Below, piece by piece: positions 41,472 through 50,652 of a stretch of 64,000 nt of DNA; the first letter of the stretch is position 1, and every line of letters starts with the position of its first letter. This DNA comes from an uncultured Bacteroidia bacterium. Its GTDB lineage: Bacteria > Bacteroidota > Bacteroidia > Bacteroidales > UBA932. The position numbers were made by a program, and so were the translations under genes. The notes beneath the pieces were generated by a model that saw only the letters and a list, made by a program, of their open reading frames with translations, had not been told where the DNA came from and did not search any database. The DNA lies in contig CADAOB010000001.1 in the NCBI GenBank assembly GCA_902789445.1, positions 1 to 64,000 on the forward strand. The letters are read 5' to 3'.

Positions 41472-42272
41472 ATGTCACTCAAAATAGTAGTTTTGGCCAA
41501 ACAGGTTCCCGACACGCACAATGTCGGGGCCGATGCCATGAATGCAGACGGCACCGTCAACCGGGCCGCCCTGCCGACCGTCTTCAATCCGGAAGACCTC
41601 AAAGCCCTTGAAATGGCCCTGCAAGTCAAGGACCAGGTGCCGGGTTCCACCGTCACCGTGGTGACGATGGGTCCGCCGCGTGCCGCTGAAATCATCAAGG
41701 ATGCCCGCAACCGCGGCGCCGACGACGGTTTCGTGCTGAGCGACGCCCGCTTCGCGGGGGCCGATACGCTGGCTACCTCGTATGCCCTCTCGCAGGCCAT
41801 CCGCCAGGTCGGGCATGTGGACCTGATCTTCGGCGGCCGCCAGGCCATCGACGGCGATACCGCCCAGGTCGGCCCGCAGGTGGCTGAGAAACTGGATATT
41901 CCCCAGGTTACCTATGCCGAGGAACTGCTCGCCGTGGATGCCGCGTCGATCAGTATCCGCCGCCGGCTGGAACGGGGCACCGAATGCGTCAAGGCTTCGA
42001 TGCCGGTGCTGGTGACCGTGACTTCGGCCGCCGACGACTGCCGCTTCCCCAATGCCCACCGGATGATCCGCCTGGCGAAGGAAGAAGTCCGCATGATGGG
42101 TGCCGACAGCATCGACGCCGACATGGACCGGCTGGGCCTCAAAGGTTCCCCGACCAAGGTGAAGAAGATCGAGAGCGTCGTGCTGGCGCACAAGGAATCC
42201 GTGGTGCTCGAACCCACGGAAGCCGCTTTGAACGAGCTCTCCGCCACGCTGATCAAAGAGCATATTTTGTAG
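41472..42272 (+). CDS. etfB: Electron transfer flavoprotein beta subunit
   Basis: A 266-residue protein with KIVVLAKQVPDTHNVG at the start, the AMP/FAD-binding segment VDLIFGGRQAIDGDTAQVGP and VTVTSAADDCRFPNAHRM. It forms a heterodimer with EtfA and shuttles electrons between the acyl-CoA dehydrogenase encoded downstream and a quinone or ferredoxin partner. Confidence 0.95.
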   Translation: MSLKIVVLAKQVPDTHNVGADAMNADGTVNRAALPTVFNPEDLKALEMALQVKDQVPGSTVTVVTMGPPRAAEIIKDARNRGADDGFVLSDARFAGADTLATSYALSQAIRQVGHVDLIFGGRQAIDGDTAQVGPQVAEKLDIPQVTYAEELLAVDAASISIRRRLERGTECVKASMPVLVTVTSAADDCRFPNAHRMIRLAKEEVRMMGADSIDADMDRLGLKGSPTKVKKIESVVLAHKESVVLEPTEAALNELSATLIKEHIL

Positions 42273-42291
42273 GAAATAATCATTGAATCGA

Positions 42292-43314
42292 ATGAACAAC
42301 GTATTAGTATATTGCGAACTGTCGGAGAAGAACCAGATTGCCGACATCGCACTGGAGCTTTGCACCAAAGGCCGCCAGCTGGCCAGCCGGCTGGGCTGCC
42401 GCCTGCAGGCCGCCGTGCTGGGCAGCGACGTCAAAGCCGCGGCCGAGTCGCTCTATCCCTATGGCGTGGACGATGTGTTCGTGGCCGACGATCCCCGGCT
42501 GGCGCCCTATCGTACCCTGCCGCATTTCGACGTATTGTCGAAACTCATTCAGCGCGAACAGCCCCAGATCGTGCTCTTCGGCGCTTCGAGCGTCGGCCGC
42601 GACCTGGCGCCGCGCATCGCCTCGTTCCTGCGCTGCGGCCTGACGGCCGACTGCACGCAGCTGGAGATCGGCTCGCACGAGGATGTCAAGAGCGGAAAGA
42701 CCTATGAGAACATCCTCTATCAGATCCGTCCCGCTTTCGGCGGCAACATCATCGCCACCATCGTCTGCCCCGAGACCCGTCCGCAGATGGCGACGGTCCG
42801 CGAGGGCGTGATGAAGAAAGCGGTTTTCGACCCTGCCTACAGGGGAACCATCATCCCCGTTGCCGTTGAGGCTTCGCTGGGCGCCGCCGACAAGGCCGTC
42901 CAGATCCTGAGCCGCGAGATCGAAGAGCAGAAGATCGACATCAAGGGCGCCCAGATCATCGTGGCCGGCGGCTACGGCATGGGCAGCAAGGAGAACTTCC
43001 AGCTTCTGCACAAGTTTGCCCACCTGATCGGAGCCAGCGTCGGCGCGACCCGCGCCGCCGTGGACGCCGGTTTCTGCGAAGGCGAGCGCCAGATCGGCCA
43101 GACCGGCGTGACGGTCCGCCCGAAACTCTACATCGCCTGCGGTATCAGCGGCGCCGTCCAGCACCGTGCCGGTATGGACCAGAGCGCCAAGATCATCAGC
43201 ATCAACACCGATCCGGATGCACCGATCAACGCCATCGCCGACTACACCATCATCGGCGACGTGATGACGGTCATTCCCCAGTTTATGGCTTGTTACAAAA
43301 ATAATCTGAAGTAG
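42292..43314 (+). CDS. etfA: Electron transfer flavoprotein alpha subunit
   Basis: A 340-residue protein from the ATG at 42292 (MNNVLVYCELSEKNQIADIA). The C-terminal FAD domain is intact: IIVAGGYGMGSKENFQLLHK, GATRAAVDAGF, QIGQTGVTVRPKLYIACGIS and SAKIISINTDPDAPINAIAD. Carries the FAD of the ETF heterodimer. Confidence 0.96.
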   Translation: MNNVLVYCELSEKNQIADIALELCTKGRQLASRLGCRLQAAVLGSDVKAAAESLYPYGVDDVFVADDPRLAPYRTLPHFDVLSKLIQREQPQIVLFGASSVGRDLAPRIASFLRCGLTADCTQLEIGSHEDVKSGKTYENILYQIRPAFGGNIIATIVCPETRPQMATVREGVMKKAVFDPAYRGTIIPVAVEASLGAADKAVQILSREIEEQKIDIKGAQIIVAGGYGMGSKENFQLLHKFAHLIGASVGATRAAVDAGFCEGERQIGQTGVTVRPKLYIACGISGAVQHRAGMDQSAKIISINTDPDAPINAIADYTIIGDVMTVIPQFMACYKNNLK

Positions 43315-43316
43315 TT

Positions 43317-44978
43317 ATGAATTTCTATACCGATAACGAAAGCCTTTCCTTCTATCTCCACCATCCGGAGATGGAGAAAGTGGTAGCTGTCAAGGAAAAA
43401 GATTTCGCCGAAGCTGGAAAGCATCCCGAAGCGCCCGCTTCCGCCCAGGAGGCGGTGGACCAGTACGACATGGTGATGAACCTGGCGGGTGAGATTGCCG
43501 GCGAGGTGATTGCGCCCAACGCCGAGGAAGTCGATCACGTGGGTCCGACCCTGGCCGACGGCCGCGTGCAGTATGCACCCGGTACCCGCCGCAACCTGGA
43601 TGCCCTCATCCAGGCCGGACTCTACGGCGTGTCGCTGGAGCGCAAGTACAACGGTCTCAACCTGCCGCGTGCCGTGGTGGTGATGATGGCCGAGATTATC
43701 GCCCGCGCCGATGTGGGCTTTGCCACCATCTGGGGCCTGACCGACTGCGCCGATACCATCCAGGAATTCGCCGACGAGGCCCTGAAAGAAAAGTACCTGC
43801 CCCGCATCTGCCAGGGTGCGACCTGCTCGATGGACCTCACCGAGCCGGACGCCGGCAGCGACCTGCAGTCCGTGCGCCTGAAGGCGACCTGGGACGAGGC
43901 GGCCAAATGCTGGCGCCTCAATGGCGTGAAACGCTTCATCACCAACGGTGACGCCGACCTGCACCTGGTCCTGGCCCGCAGTGAGGAAGGTTCGACCGAC
44001 GGCCGCGGCCTGTCGTATTTCGTCTTCGACCGCGCCGACGGCGGCATGACCGTGCGCCGCATCGAGAACAAGATGGGTATCAAAGGCTCGCCGACCGCTG
44101 AACTGCAGTTCACCAACGCCCCGGCGCAGATCGTGGGCGAACGCCGCCTGGGCCTGATCAAATATGTGATGTCGCTCATGAACGGCGCCCGCCTGGGTGT
44201 CGGCGCCCAGTCCATCGGCCTGTGCGAAGCCGCCTGCCGCGAAGCGGAGGCCTATGCCGCCTCCCGCGAACAGTTCGGCCATCCGATCAACCAGTTCGTG
44301 GCCGTGCAGGATCTGCTCGCCCGGATGCGTGCCCGCACCGACGGCGCCCGCAGCCTGATGTATGAGACCGCCCGCTACGTTGATCTGGCCGCTTCTTCGC
44401 GTGCCGCTTCCCGCGTGGCCGACATCCTCACCCCGCTGGTCAAACTCAGCGCCAGCGAGTTTGCCAACCGCAACGCCTACGACTGCATCCAGGTTCACGG
44501 CGGCAGCGGCTTCATGAAGGAATACGCCTGCGAACGCCTGTACCGCGACGCCCGTATCCTGTCGATCTACGAGGGAACGAGCCAGCTGCAGGTAGTAGCT
44601 GCCATGAAGGGTATCGCCTCCGGCGCTTATCTCAAGCAGATCGAGAGCTACGACGCCCGCGTGGCCGAAGGGCTTGCCGCCGGACTCGACGGGAAAGCCG
44701 CTCCGGCCGCCGAGCTGCAGCGCTGCCTCGATGTCCTGCGCAAGGCAACCGACGGTTACCGCCGCTTCTACGAGCTGGCAGCTACCGAAGGCACGACGAG
44801 CGAACGCTTCGAGCATGCCACCCGTGCGCTGACCGAAGTGCTTGCCGCCATCGTGATGGGCTACCTCCTGCTGCTCGACAGCCAGCGCGACGCCCGCTTC
44901 CTGAGCTCCTGCCAGTACTTCGTCCGCGAAGCCATCGGCCAGGCCAGCCGCCACATCGCAACGCTGGAGAACTGCTAA
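43317..44978 (+). CDS. Acyl-CoA dehydrogenase
   Basis: A 553-residue flavoprotein, longer than classical ACADs (about 380) through a C-terminal extension, as in other Bacteroidetes. It shows CSMDLTEPDAGSDLQSVRLK, IENKMGIKGSPTAELQFTNA, MSLMNGARLGVGAQSIGLCE, REQFGHPINQF and the FAD/substrate loop IQVHGGSGFMKEYACERLYR with IYEGTSQLQ. Partner of EtfAB, 2 bp upstream. In the fab context it could act as the enoyl-thioester reductase, or the set could oxidise fatty acids. Confidence 0.93.
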   Translation: MNFYTDNESLSFYLHHPEMEKVVAVKEKDFAEAGKHPEAPASAQEAVDQYDMVMNLAGEIAGEVIAPNAEEVDHVGPTLADGRVQYAPGTRRNLDALIQAGLYGVSLERKYNGLNLPRAVVVMMAEIIARADVGFATIWGLTDCADTIQEFADEALKEKYLPRICQGATCSMDLTEPDAGSDLQSVRLKATWDEAAKCWRLNGVKRFITNGDADLHLVLARSEEGSTDGRGLSYFVFDRADGGMTVRRIENKMGIKGSPTAELQFTNAPAQIVGERRLGLIKYVMSLMNGARLGVGAQSIGLCEAACREAEAYAASREQFGHPINQFVAVQDLLARMRARTDGARSLMYETARYVDLAASSRAASRVADILTPLVKLSASEFANRNAYDCIQVHGGSGFMKEYACERLYRDARILSIYEGTSQLQVVAAMKGIASGAYLKQIESYDARVAEGLAAGLDGKAAPAAELQRCLDVLRKATDGYRRFYELAATEGTTSERFEHATRALTEVLAAIVMGYLLLLDSQRDARFLSSCQYFVREAIGQASRHIATLENC

Positions 44979-44983
44979 GTTGC

Positions 44984-45092
44984 GCTGCAACGGACGCAGC
45001 TGACTGTCAGCTGATTATGCAATCTGATCCCCCTCAAAACGAGGGGGATCAGTTGTTATAAATGGCTGATGTTCAGCTGTGTCCGTTGCAGC
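44984..45092. terminator. Nested palindrome: terminator inside a 20-bp inverted repeat
   Basis: The outer arms GCTGCAACGGACGCAGCTGA (44984-45003) and 45073-45092 are inverted with one mismatch. The inner perfect 12-bp stem CTGATCCCCCTC/GAGGGGGATCAG (45024-45035, 45041-45052) has a 5-nt loop and TTGTT after it. The inner stem probably terminates the fab-etf-acd operon. The outer arms resemble the ends of a small mobile palindromic element. Confidence 0.7.
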
Positions 45093-45135
45093 GGAAAAAA
45101 GCGGGCAGGGCCGTACGGTTCTAGCGAAACTTCAT

Positions 45136-45143
45136 TATCTTTA
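45136..45143 (+). promoter_or_regulatory. -7 box TATCTTTA of glnA
   Basis: One mismatch to TAnnTTTG, 20 nt before the ATG at 45164. Confidence 0.4.
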
Positions 45144-45163
45144 CGCCTTCAAATCTGACAGAC

Positions 45164-47344
45164 ATGAGCACCGACCGTTTTGAGCTGGTCAGGGAGTCCT
45201 TCCGGAAGAAGGCTCCGGCCGTTGAAATCCCTTCACGGAAAGCGTCTGAATATTTCGGAGAACAGGTCTTCGACCGCGCCCAGATGCGGAAGTATCTGGA
45301 TTCCGACACGCTCCAGGCCCTGCTGGAATGCATCGACAAAGGACATCCGCTCGACCGGGCAACCGCCGACGGCGTCGCCCGCGGAATGAAGGAATGGGCG
45401 CTGGAACACCACGTAACCCACGTCACCCACTGGTTCCAGCCGCTGACCGAAGGCACTGCCGAAAAACACGACTCGCTCATCGACCTCGATGGGAAGGGCG
45501 GCGTCATCGAGACCTTCGACGGCCGTTCGCTCGCCCAGCAGGAACCGGACGCTTCGTCGTTTCCCAACGGCGGCATCCGTGCCACCTTCGAGGCCCGCGG
45601 CTACACGGCCTGGGATCCCACCTCGCCCGTCTTCATCCAGGAAGATACGCTCTGCATCCCGACCGTCTTCATCGCCTATACCGGGGAGGCGCTCGACTAC
45701 AAGACCCCGCTCAAGCGTTCCATCAAGGCGGTTACCGACGCCGCGCTTCCCATCTGCCGGCTCTTCGATCCGGCTGTGAACAAGGTCCGGTGTTATCTCG
45801 GCTGGGAACAGGAGTATTTCCTGGTGGACGAAGACCTCTATGCCGCACGGCCCGACCTGATGATCACCGGCCGGACGCTGATGGGGCACATGTCTTCCAA
45901 GAACCAACAGCTCGGCGACCACTATTTCGGCGCCATTCCTTCGCGCGTGGCCGCGTTCATGCGGGAGCTGGAGGTGGAAGGCCTGCGCCTGGGCATTCCG
46001 CTCAAGACCCGGCACAACGAAGTGGCGCCCAACCAGTTCGAGATGGCGCCCATCTACGGGGACGCCAATCTGTCGAACGACCAGAACCAGCTGGTGATGA
46101 ACCTGATGAACAGCATCGCCCGTAAACACGGCTTCGTGGTGCTGCTCCACGAGAAACCCTTCGCCGGGGTGAACGGTTCGGGCAAGCACTGCAACTGGTC
46201 GCTGGGGACCGATACCGGCCGGCCGCTGATGGCCCCGGGCCGCGACGCATCCGGCAACCTGTTGTTCCTCAGTTTCTTCGTCAACGTGCTGATGGCTGTC
46301 CAACGGCACAACGACGTGTTGAAGGCCACCATCGCCAGCGCCACGAACGCCCACCGCCTGGGCGGGCACGAAGCGCCGCCGGCCATCATCTCCGCCTTCC
46401 TGGGCCGGACCATGACCGCCGTCCTGCGCAAGATTCTCGAAGTGCCTTCCGACACCCCGATCCAGATTGCCGGCAAGAAGGAACGCAGCGTGGGCCTGAT
46501 CGAGATCCCCGAAATCTTCGTGGACAACACCGACCGCAACCGCACCTCGCCCTTCGCTTTCACCGGCAACCGCTTCGAGTTCCGGGCAGTCGGTTCGTCC
46601 GCCAACTGTGCCGGCGCCCTGGCCACGCTCAACGCCGCCGTAGCCGAGCAACTGCTCGATTTCAAGAAAGAATTGGATGCCGCGCTGGCTGCCGGGAAGA
46701 CCCTGCCGGTGGCCGTGATGGATACGCTCAAACCCATCATTGCCAAGATTATCGACGTGGTCTGCTTCGACGGGAACGGCTATTCGGAGGAGTGGCAGCA
46801 GGAAGCCGTGCGCCGCGGACTCGACGTGGAGACCTGCGTGCCGAAGATGTTCAAGGCCTTTACCACGCCCGAATCGGTGGCGATGTTCACCCGGACCGGC
46901 GTCTATACCGAAAAAGAGCTGGCCGCCCGCAATGAGGTCAAATGGGATATCTATATCAAGAAAGTCCAGATCGAGAGCCGCGTGATGGTGCGGATGGCCA
47001 TCAACCACATCATTCCCGCCGCCCTGGAGTTCAAGACCCGGCTGCTTCAGGACGTGGCGCTGCACCAGCAGGTGATGGGCGGCTTCGACGGCTGCCAGAC
47101 GGAGCTCGACCTCGTCCGGCGCGTCGGCGGCTACATCCAGGAGATCAGCGAGCGCGCCGAGGCGATGCGCCAGGCCCGCAAACGGGCCAATGCCATTGAG
47201 GATGAATACGAACGTGCCATGGCCTACCATGACATCGCTTCCCAGATCGAAGAACTCCGCCGTCCCATCGACAAACTCGAGGAACTGGTGGACAACCGCC
47301 TCTGGCCCCTCCCGAAGTACCGCGAACTGCTGTTTATCAGCTAG
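45164..47344 (+). CDS. glnN: Glutamine synthetase type III (GlnN)
   Basis: A 726-residue enzyme; type III is typical of Bacteroidetes and much longer than GSI. Visible signatures: GWEQEYFLVDEDLY, KTRHNEVAPNQFEMAPIYGD, HEKPFAGVNGSGKHCNWSLG (ATP-binding) and NRTSPFAFTGNRFEFRAVGS. Assimilates ammonia into glutamine as a double-ring dodecamer. It stands alone between convergent neighbours. Confidence 0.97.
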   Translation: MSTDRFELVRESFRKKAPAVEIPSRKASEYFGEQVFDRAQMRKYLDSDTLQALLECIDKGHPLDRATADGVARGMKEWALEHHVTHVTHWFQPLTEGTAEKHDSLIDLDGKGGVIETFDGRSLAQQEPDASSFPNGGIRATFEARGYTAWDPTSPVFIQEDTLCIPTVFIAYTGEALDYKTPLKRSIKAVTDAALPICRLFDPAVNKVRCYLGWEQEYFLVDEDLYAARPDLMITGRTLMGHMSSKNQQLGDHYFGAIPSRVAAFMRELEVEGLRLGIPLKTRHNEVAPNQFEMAPIYGDANLSNDQNQLVMNLMNSIARKHGFVVLLHEKPFAGVNGSGKHCNWSLGTDTGRPLMAPGRDASGNLLFLSFFVNVLMAVQRHNDVLKATIASATNAHRLGGHEAPPAIISAFLGRTMTAVLRKILEVPSDTPIQIAGKKERSVGLIEIPEIFVDNTDRNRTSPFAFTGNRFEFRAVGSSANCAGALATLNAAVAEQLLDFKKELDAALAAGKTLPVAVMDTLKPIIAKIIDVVCFDGNGYSEEWQQEAVRRGLDVETCVPKMFKAFTTPESVAMFTRTGVYTEKELAARNEVKWDIYIKKVQIESRVMVRMAINHIIPAALEFKTRLLQDVALHQQVMGGFDGCQTELDLVRRVGGYIQEISERAEAMRQARKRANAIEDEYERAMAYHDIASQIEELRRPIDKLEELVDNRLWPLPKYRELLFIS

Positions 47345-47362
47345 GCTGGCTATAACGCCGCG

Positions 47363-49030
47363 CTACAGCGCCGCAAGGATCAGGATCTGGGCGGAGACCA
47401 CGCGCAGGAACATCGTCAGCGGATAGACCGTTGAATAGCTCACGGCAGGGATGTCGTTGGGCGAGCCGGTGGTGACGAACGACAGGGCGATGGGGTTGGT
47501 CATGCTGCCCGCGAGGGTCCCCATCAGGGCAAAATAGTTGAGTTTGAAGACCAGCCGTCCCAGGATGCCCATCACCAGGATCGGAATCACCGTGATCAGG
47601 ACGCCGTAGCCCACCCACACATAGCCGCCGCCGGCCAGCGTGCTGACAAACTCCGGTCCGGCCGAAAGGCCGACCGCCGCCAGGAAGAGGGAAATACCGA
47701 TCTCCCGCAGCATGAGGCTGGCGCTGATGGTCGTATAGGTGACCAGATGGAAACGGGCGCCGAAACGGCTCAGCAGGATGGCCACGATCAGCGGACCGCC
47801 GGCCAGGCCGAGCTTCACCGGAAGCGGGATGCCGCTGATATGGAACGGAATCATGCCCACGACCACGCCCAGCAGGATACCGATGAACATCGGGATGATG
47901 TTGGGTTCACGCAGGCGTTTCTGCGAATTGCCCAGCAGACCGGCCACTTCCCCGATGGCGCTCTCGGCACCGACCACCGTGAGGCGGTCGCCCAGCAGGA
48001 GTTCCAGCGAAGGCGAAGCGATCAGGTCCACACCGGAGCGGTTGACGCGGGTGACATTGACTTTGAAATTCTTGCGCAGCTGCAGCGAGCCGAGTTGCTT
48101 GCCGTTGATGCTGCTGCGCGTGACCAGGATGCGGCGCGAAACCAGTTCCGTGTTCCGGCTCTCTTCATCCCAGACTTCCTGCGGCATCTCGATCTGCCGG
48201 CCCAGGAAGGTGACCACGGCTTCGCTGTCGCGCGGGTCGGAGACGAAAAACACTTTGTCGCCCAGGCTGATGACGGTCTGTGCATCGGCCAGTTCCGGCG
48301 CCTCGCCTTCTTTCATCACGCGCGAAATCACGAACGGGCGGTTCAGCAGCCGCGCCAGTTCCCAGACTTTCTTGCCGTCGAGCTGGGGATTGGTTACGAC
48401 CACCGTAATACGGTCGGGGTCGTGCGTCTCGATGACGTGCTCCTTGTGGAGCCGCTCGTCTTCCCGGAGCGGATCGACCCGGAACACGCGCCGGAGCAGG
48501 ATCAGCGAAAGGATCAGGCCGATCACGCCCAGCGGATAGGCCACGGCGTAGCCCAGGGCGATGGAGGGCTCGCTCGTCCCCACCGTGTCGAGATAGGTCT
48601 GCTGGGCGGAACCCAGGGCCGGGGTGTTGGTCACGGCGCCGGACATCACGCCGGTGAGCGTCACCAGGCTGGTGCCGCTGAACAGGGCGATTAGGCAGGT
48701 GACCAGGATGCCGAGCAGCAGGACGCCGATCGACACCATATTCAATTTTAGGCCGTTCTGTTTGAGCGAGGAGAAAAAGCCCGGGCCGACCTGCATACCG
48801 ACCGAATAAATAAAGAGGATCAGGCCGAATTCCTTGACGAAGCCCAGCACTTTCGGATCGATGCCCATTTTGAAATGGCCGAAGGCGATGCCCACGAACA
48901 GGATCCAGGTCACGCCGAGCGTAATGCCGCCGATTTTGACTTTTCCCAACAGGGTGCCCAGGGCAATCGTGGCCGCAAGGATGAATATAATGTGGGCCGT
49001 ACCGGTCCCGAAGAGCAATTCTGAGAACAT
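47363..49030 (-). CDS. AspT/YidE-family transporter with two TrkA-C (RCK_C) domains
   Basis: A 555-residue membrane protein from the ATG at 49030 (MFSELLFGTGTAHIIFILAA), 26 nt after a TATCTTTG box at 49057-49064. Two duplicated hydrophobic repeats (about residues 1-170 and 375-555) flank two RCK_C domains (about 200-365; VVVTNPQLDGKKVWELARLL and ILVTRSSINGKQLGSLQLRK). The family includes aspartate:alanine antiporter AspT and uncharacterised YidE/YbjL. Substrate not predictable. Confidence 0.9.
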   Translation of the reverse strand: MFSELLFGTGTAHIIFILAATIALGTLLGKVKIGGITLGVTWILFVGIAFGHFKMGIDPKVLGFVKEFGLILFIYSVGMQVGPGFFSSLKQNGLKLNMVSIGVLLLGILVTCLIALFSGTSLVTLTGVMSGAVTNTPALGSAQQTYLDTVGTSEPSIALGYAVAYPLGVIGLILSLILLRRVFRVDPLREDERLHKEHVIETHDPDRITVVVTNPQLDGKKVWELARLLNRPFVISRVMKEGEAPELADAQTVISLGDKVFFVSDPRDSEAVVTFLGRQIEMPQEVWDEESRNTELVSRRILVTRSSINGKQLGSLQLRKNFKVNVTRVNRSGVDLIASPSLELLLGDRLTVVGAESAIGEVAGLLGNSQKRLREPNIIPMFIGILLGVVVGMIPFHISGIPLPVKLGLAGGPLIVAILLSRFGARFHLVTYTTISASLMLREIGISLFLAAVGLSAGPEFVSTLAGGGYVWVGYGVLITVIPILVMGILGRLVFKLNYFALMGTLAGSMTNPIALSFVTTGSPNDIPAVSYSTVYPLTMFLRVVSAQILILAAL

Positions 49031-49056
49031 ACGCGGAGAATATTTGGACTTTTCCG

Positions 49057-49064
49057 CAAAGATA
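49057..49064 (-). promoter_or_regulatory. -7 box TATCTTTG for the AspT/YidE-type gene
   Basis: A perfect TAnnTTTG 26 nt before the ATG at 49030; it fixes the start. Confidence 0.5.
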
Positions 49065-49123
49065 CGCTTTTTCGCGGAGGCGGCGATACAACGGTGAAAT
49101 CTTTTTTTTAACTTTACAACGCA

Positions 49124-49171
49124 ATGAAGAGAATGAACAACATCTGGTGGTGGCACTTGCAACTCGATTAG
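49124..49171 (+). CDS. trpL: trp leader peptide with three consecutive Trp codons
   Basis: A 15-codon ORF reading MKRMNNIWWWHLQLD then TAG. The three TGG codons are at 49145-49153. It follows a TAACTTTA promoter box (49109-49116) and precedes competing hairpins and a terminator before trpB2, the layout of a ribosome-stalling tryptophan attenuator. The second ATG (49133) is an alternative start. Too short to be a protein gene; it acts as a sensor of charged tRNA-Trp. Confidence 0.88.
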   Translation: MKRMNNIWWWHLQLD

Positions 49172-49233
49172 TCGCAAGGAAGCCAGCTTTTGTATCCATA
49201 AAAGGCCTGTCGAACTTGCGACAGGCCTTTTTC
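49156..49233 (+). promoter_or_regulatory. Tryptophan attenuator (leader hairpin, antiterminator, terminator)
   Basis: CTTGC (49156-49160, inside the leader ORF) can pair with GCAAG (49174-49178). GTCGCAAG (49171-49178) can instead pair with CTTGCGAC (49215-49222). The latter overlaps the loop and right arm of the terminator, whose stem AAAAGGCCTGTCG (49200-49212)/CGACAGGCCTTTT (49219-49231) is followed by T residues. A ribosome stalled on the Trp codons would mask the first segment, favour the second pairing and allow read-through into trpB2. Confidence 0.82.
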
Positions 49234-49268
49234 TTTTGAAACAAATCATTAACAAATACACAAACGCC

Positions 49269-50642
49269 ATGAAACAGAAAAAATTCCTGCTCCCGGAGAG
49301 CGAAATCCCGACCCACTACTTCAACATGCAGGCCGTGATGCCCAACAAACCCCTCCCGATCCTCAATCCCGCTACGAAAGAGCCGCTCAAGGTCGAAGAC
49401 CTCTACCCGATCTTCTGCGAAGAATGTGCGAAGCAGGAACTCAACCAGACCGACGAATGGATCCCCATCCCCGAACCGGTCCGCGAGCAGTACGCCATGT
49501 ACCGCTGCACGCCGCTGGTGCGCGCCTACGATCTGGAGAAGGCCCTCGGCACCCCGGCCCACATCTATTTCAAGAACGAAAGCGTGAGCCCCGCCGGCAG
49601 CCACAAGCTCAACTCGGCACTGGCCCAGGCATACTATGCCAAAGCCCAGGGAATCACCAATATCACCACCGAGACCGGCGCCGGACAGTGGGGTGGCGCC
49701 CTTTCCTATGCCGCCAAGAAATTCGGCCTGGAGCTGGCCGTCTATATGGTCAAGCTGAGCTACGAGCAGAAGCCTTACCGCCGCTCCATCATGCAGACTT
49801 TCGGCGCCGCCATCACCCCGTCGCCGTCGATGTCCACCCGCGCCGGCAAGGATATCTTGACCATCAATCCCAATGACCGCGGTTCGCTGGGCTGCGCCAT
49901 CTCGGAAGCCATCGAGCTGGCTGTGACCACGCCCAACTGCAGATACACCCTCGGCTCGGTGCTCAACCACGTGTGCCTGCACCAGTCCATCATCGGCCTG
50001 GAGGCCGAGAAGCAGATGGCCATCGCGGGCGAATATCCCGACATCGTGATCGCCTGCTTCGGCGGCGGCTCGAACTTCAGCGGCATCGCCTATCCGTTCA
50101 TGCGCCACAATATGCGCGGGGAGCGCAAGACCCGCTTCATCGCGGCTGAACCGGCCTCCTGCCCGAAACTCACCCGCGGCAAATTCGAATACGACTTCGG
50201 CGATGAAGCCGGGCTCACGCCGCTGCTCCCGATGTACACCATCGGCCACGGTTTCAAACCGGCCAGCATCCACGCGGGCGGCCTCCGCTACCACGGCGCA
50301 GGCGTGATCATGTCGCAACTGATGAAAGACGGTTACATGGAAGCCGTGGACATCAACCAGCTCGATTCGTTCAACGCCGGGGTGATTTTCGCCCGCACGG
50401 AAGGCATCATCCCCGCGCCGGAATCCTGCCACGCCATCGCCGCCACCATCCAGGAGGCGCTCAAATGCAAGCAGACCGGAGAAGCGAAGACCATTCTCTT
50501 CAACCTCTCCGGTCACGGTTTCGTGGACATGGCCGCGTACGACCAGTACTTCTCCGGCGAAATGCAGAACTATCAGCTCTCAGACGAGGAACTGGCCCGC
50601 TTCATCAAGCCGGTTGACGAGCTCAACAGCAGCATCCGCTGA
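49269..50642 (+). CDS. trpB: Tryptophan synthase beta subunit, TrpB2 type
   Basis: A 457-residue protein from the ATG at 49269 (MKQKKFLLPESEIPTHYFNM). It has the TrpB2-specific N-terminus (PLPILNPATKEPLKVEDLYP) and insertions, the PLP Lys in NESVSPAGSHKLNSALAQAY, ETGAGQWGGALSYAAKKFG and the phosphate-binding loop ACFGGGSNFSGIAYPF. TrpB2 condenses indole (or an alternative substrate) with serine without a tight TrpA partner; no trpA is adjacent. Tryptophan-dependent attenuation upstream supports a true role in Trp synthesis or indole salvage. Confidence 0.95.
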   Translation: MKQKKFLLPESEIPTHYFNMQAVMPNKPLPILNPATKEPLKVEDLYPIFCEECAKQELNQTDEWIPIPEPVREQYAMYRCTPLVRAYDLEKALGTPAHIYFKNESVSPAGSHKLNSALAQAYYAKAQGITNITTETGAGQWGGALSYAAKKFGLELAVYMVKLSYEQKPYRRSIMQTFGAAITPSPSMSTRAGKDILTINPNDRGSLGCAISEAIELAVTTPNCRYTLGSVLNHVCLHQSIIGLEAEKQMAIAGEYPDIVIACFGGGSNFSGIAYPFMRHNMRGERKTRFIAAEPASCPKLTRGKFEYDFGDEAGLTPLLPMYTIGHGFKPASIHAGGLRYHGAGVIMSQLMKDGYMEAVDINQLDSFNAGVIFARTEGIIPAPESCHAIAATIQEALKCKQTGEAKTILFNLSGHGFVDMAAYDQYFSGEMQNYQLSDEELARFIKPVDELNSSIR

Positions 50643-50652
50643 CCGGGGCGCG

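Noticed and set aside
49031-49270. Extension of the AspT/YidE-type protein to an ATG at 49270
   Set aside because: It would read antisense through the trp attenuator; the promoter box at 49057-49064 supports the start at 49030.
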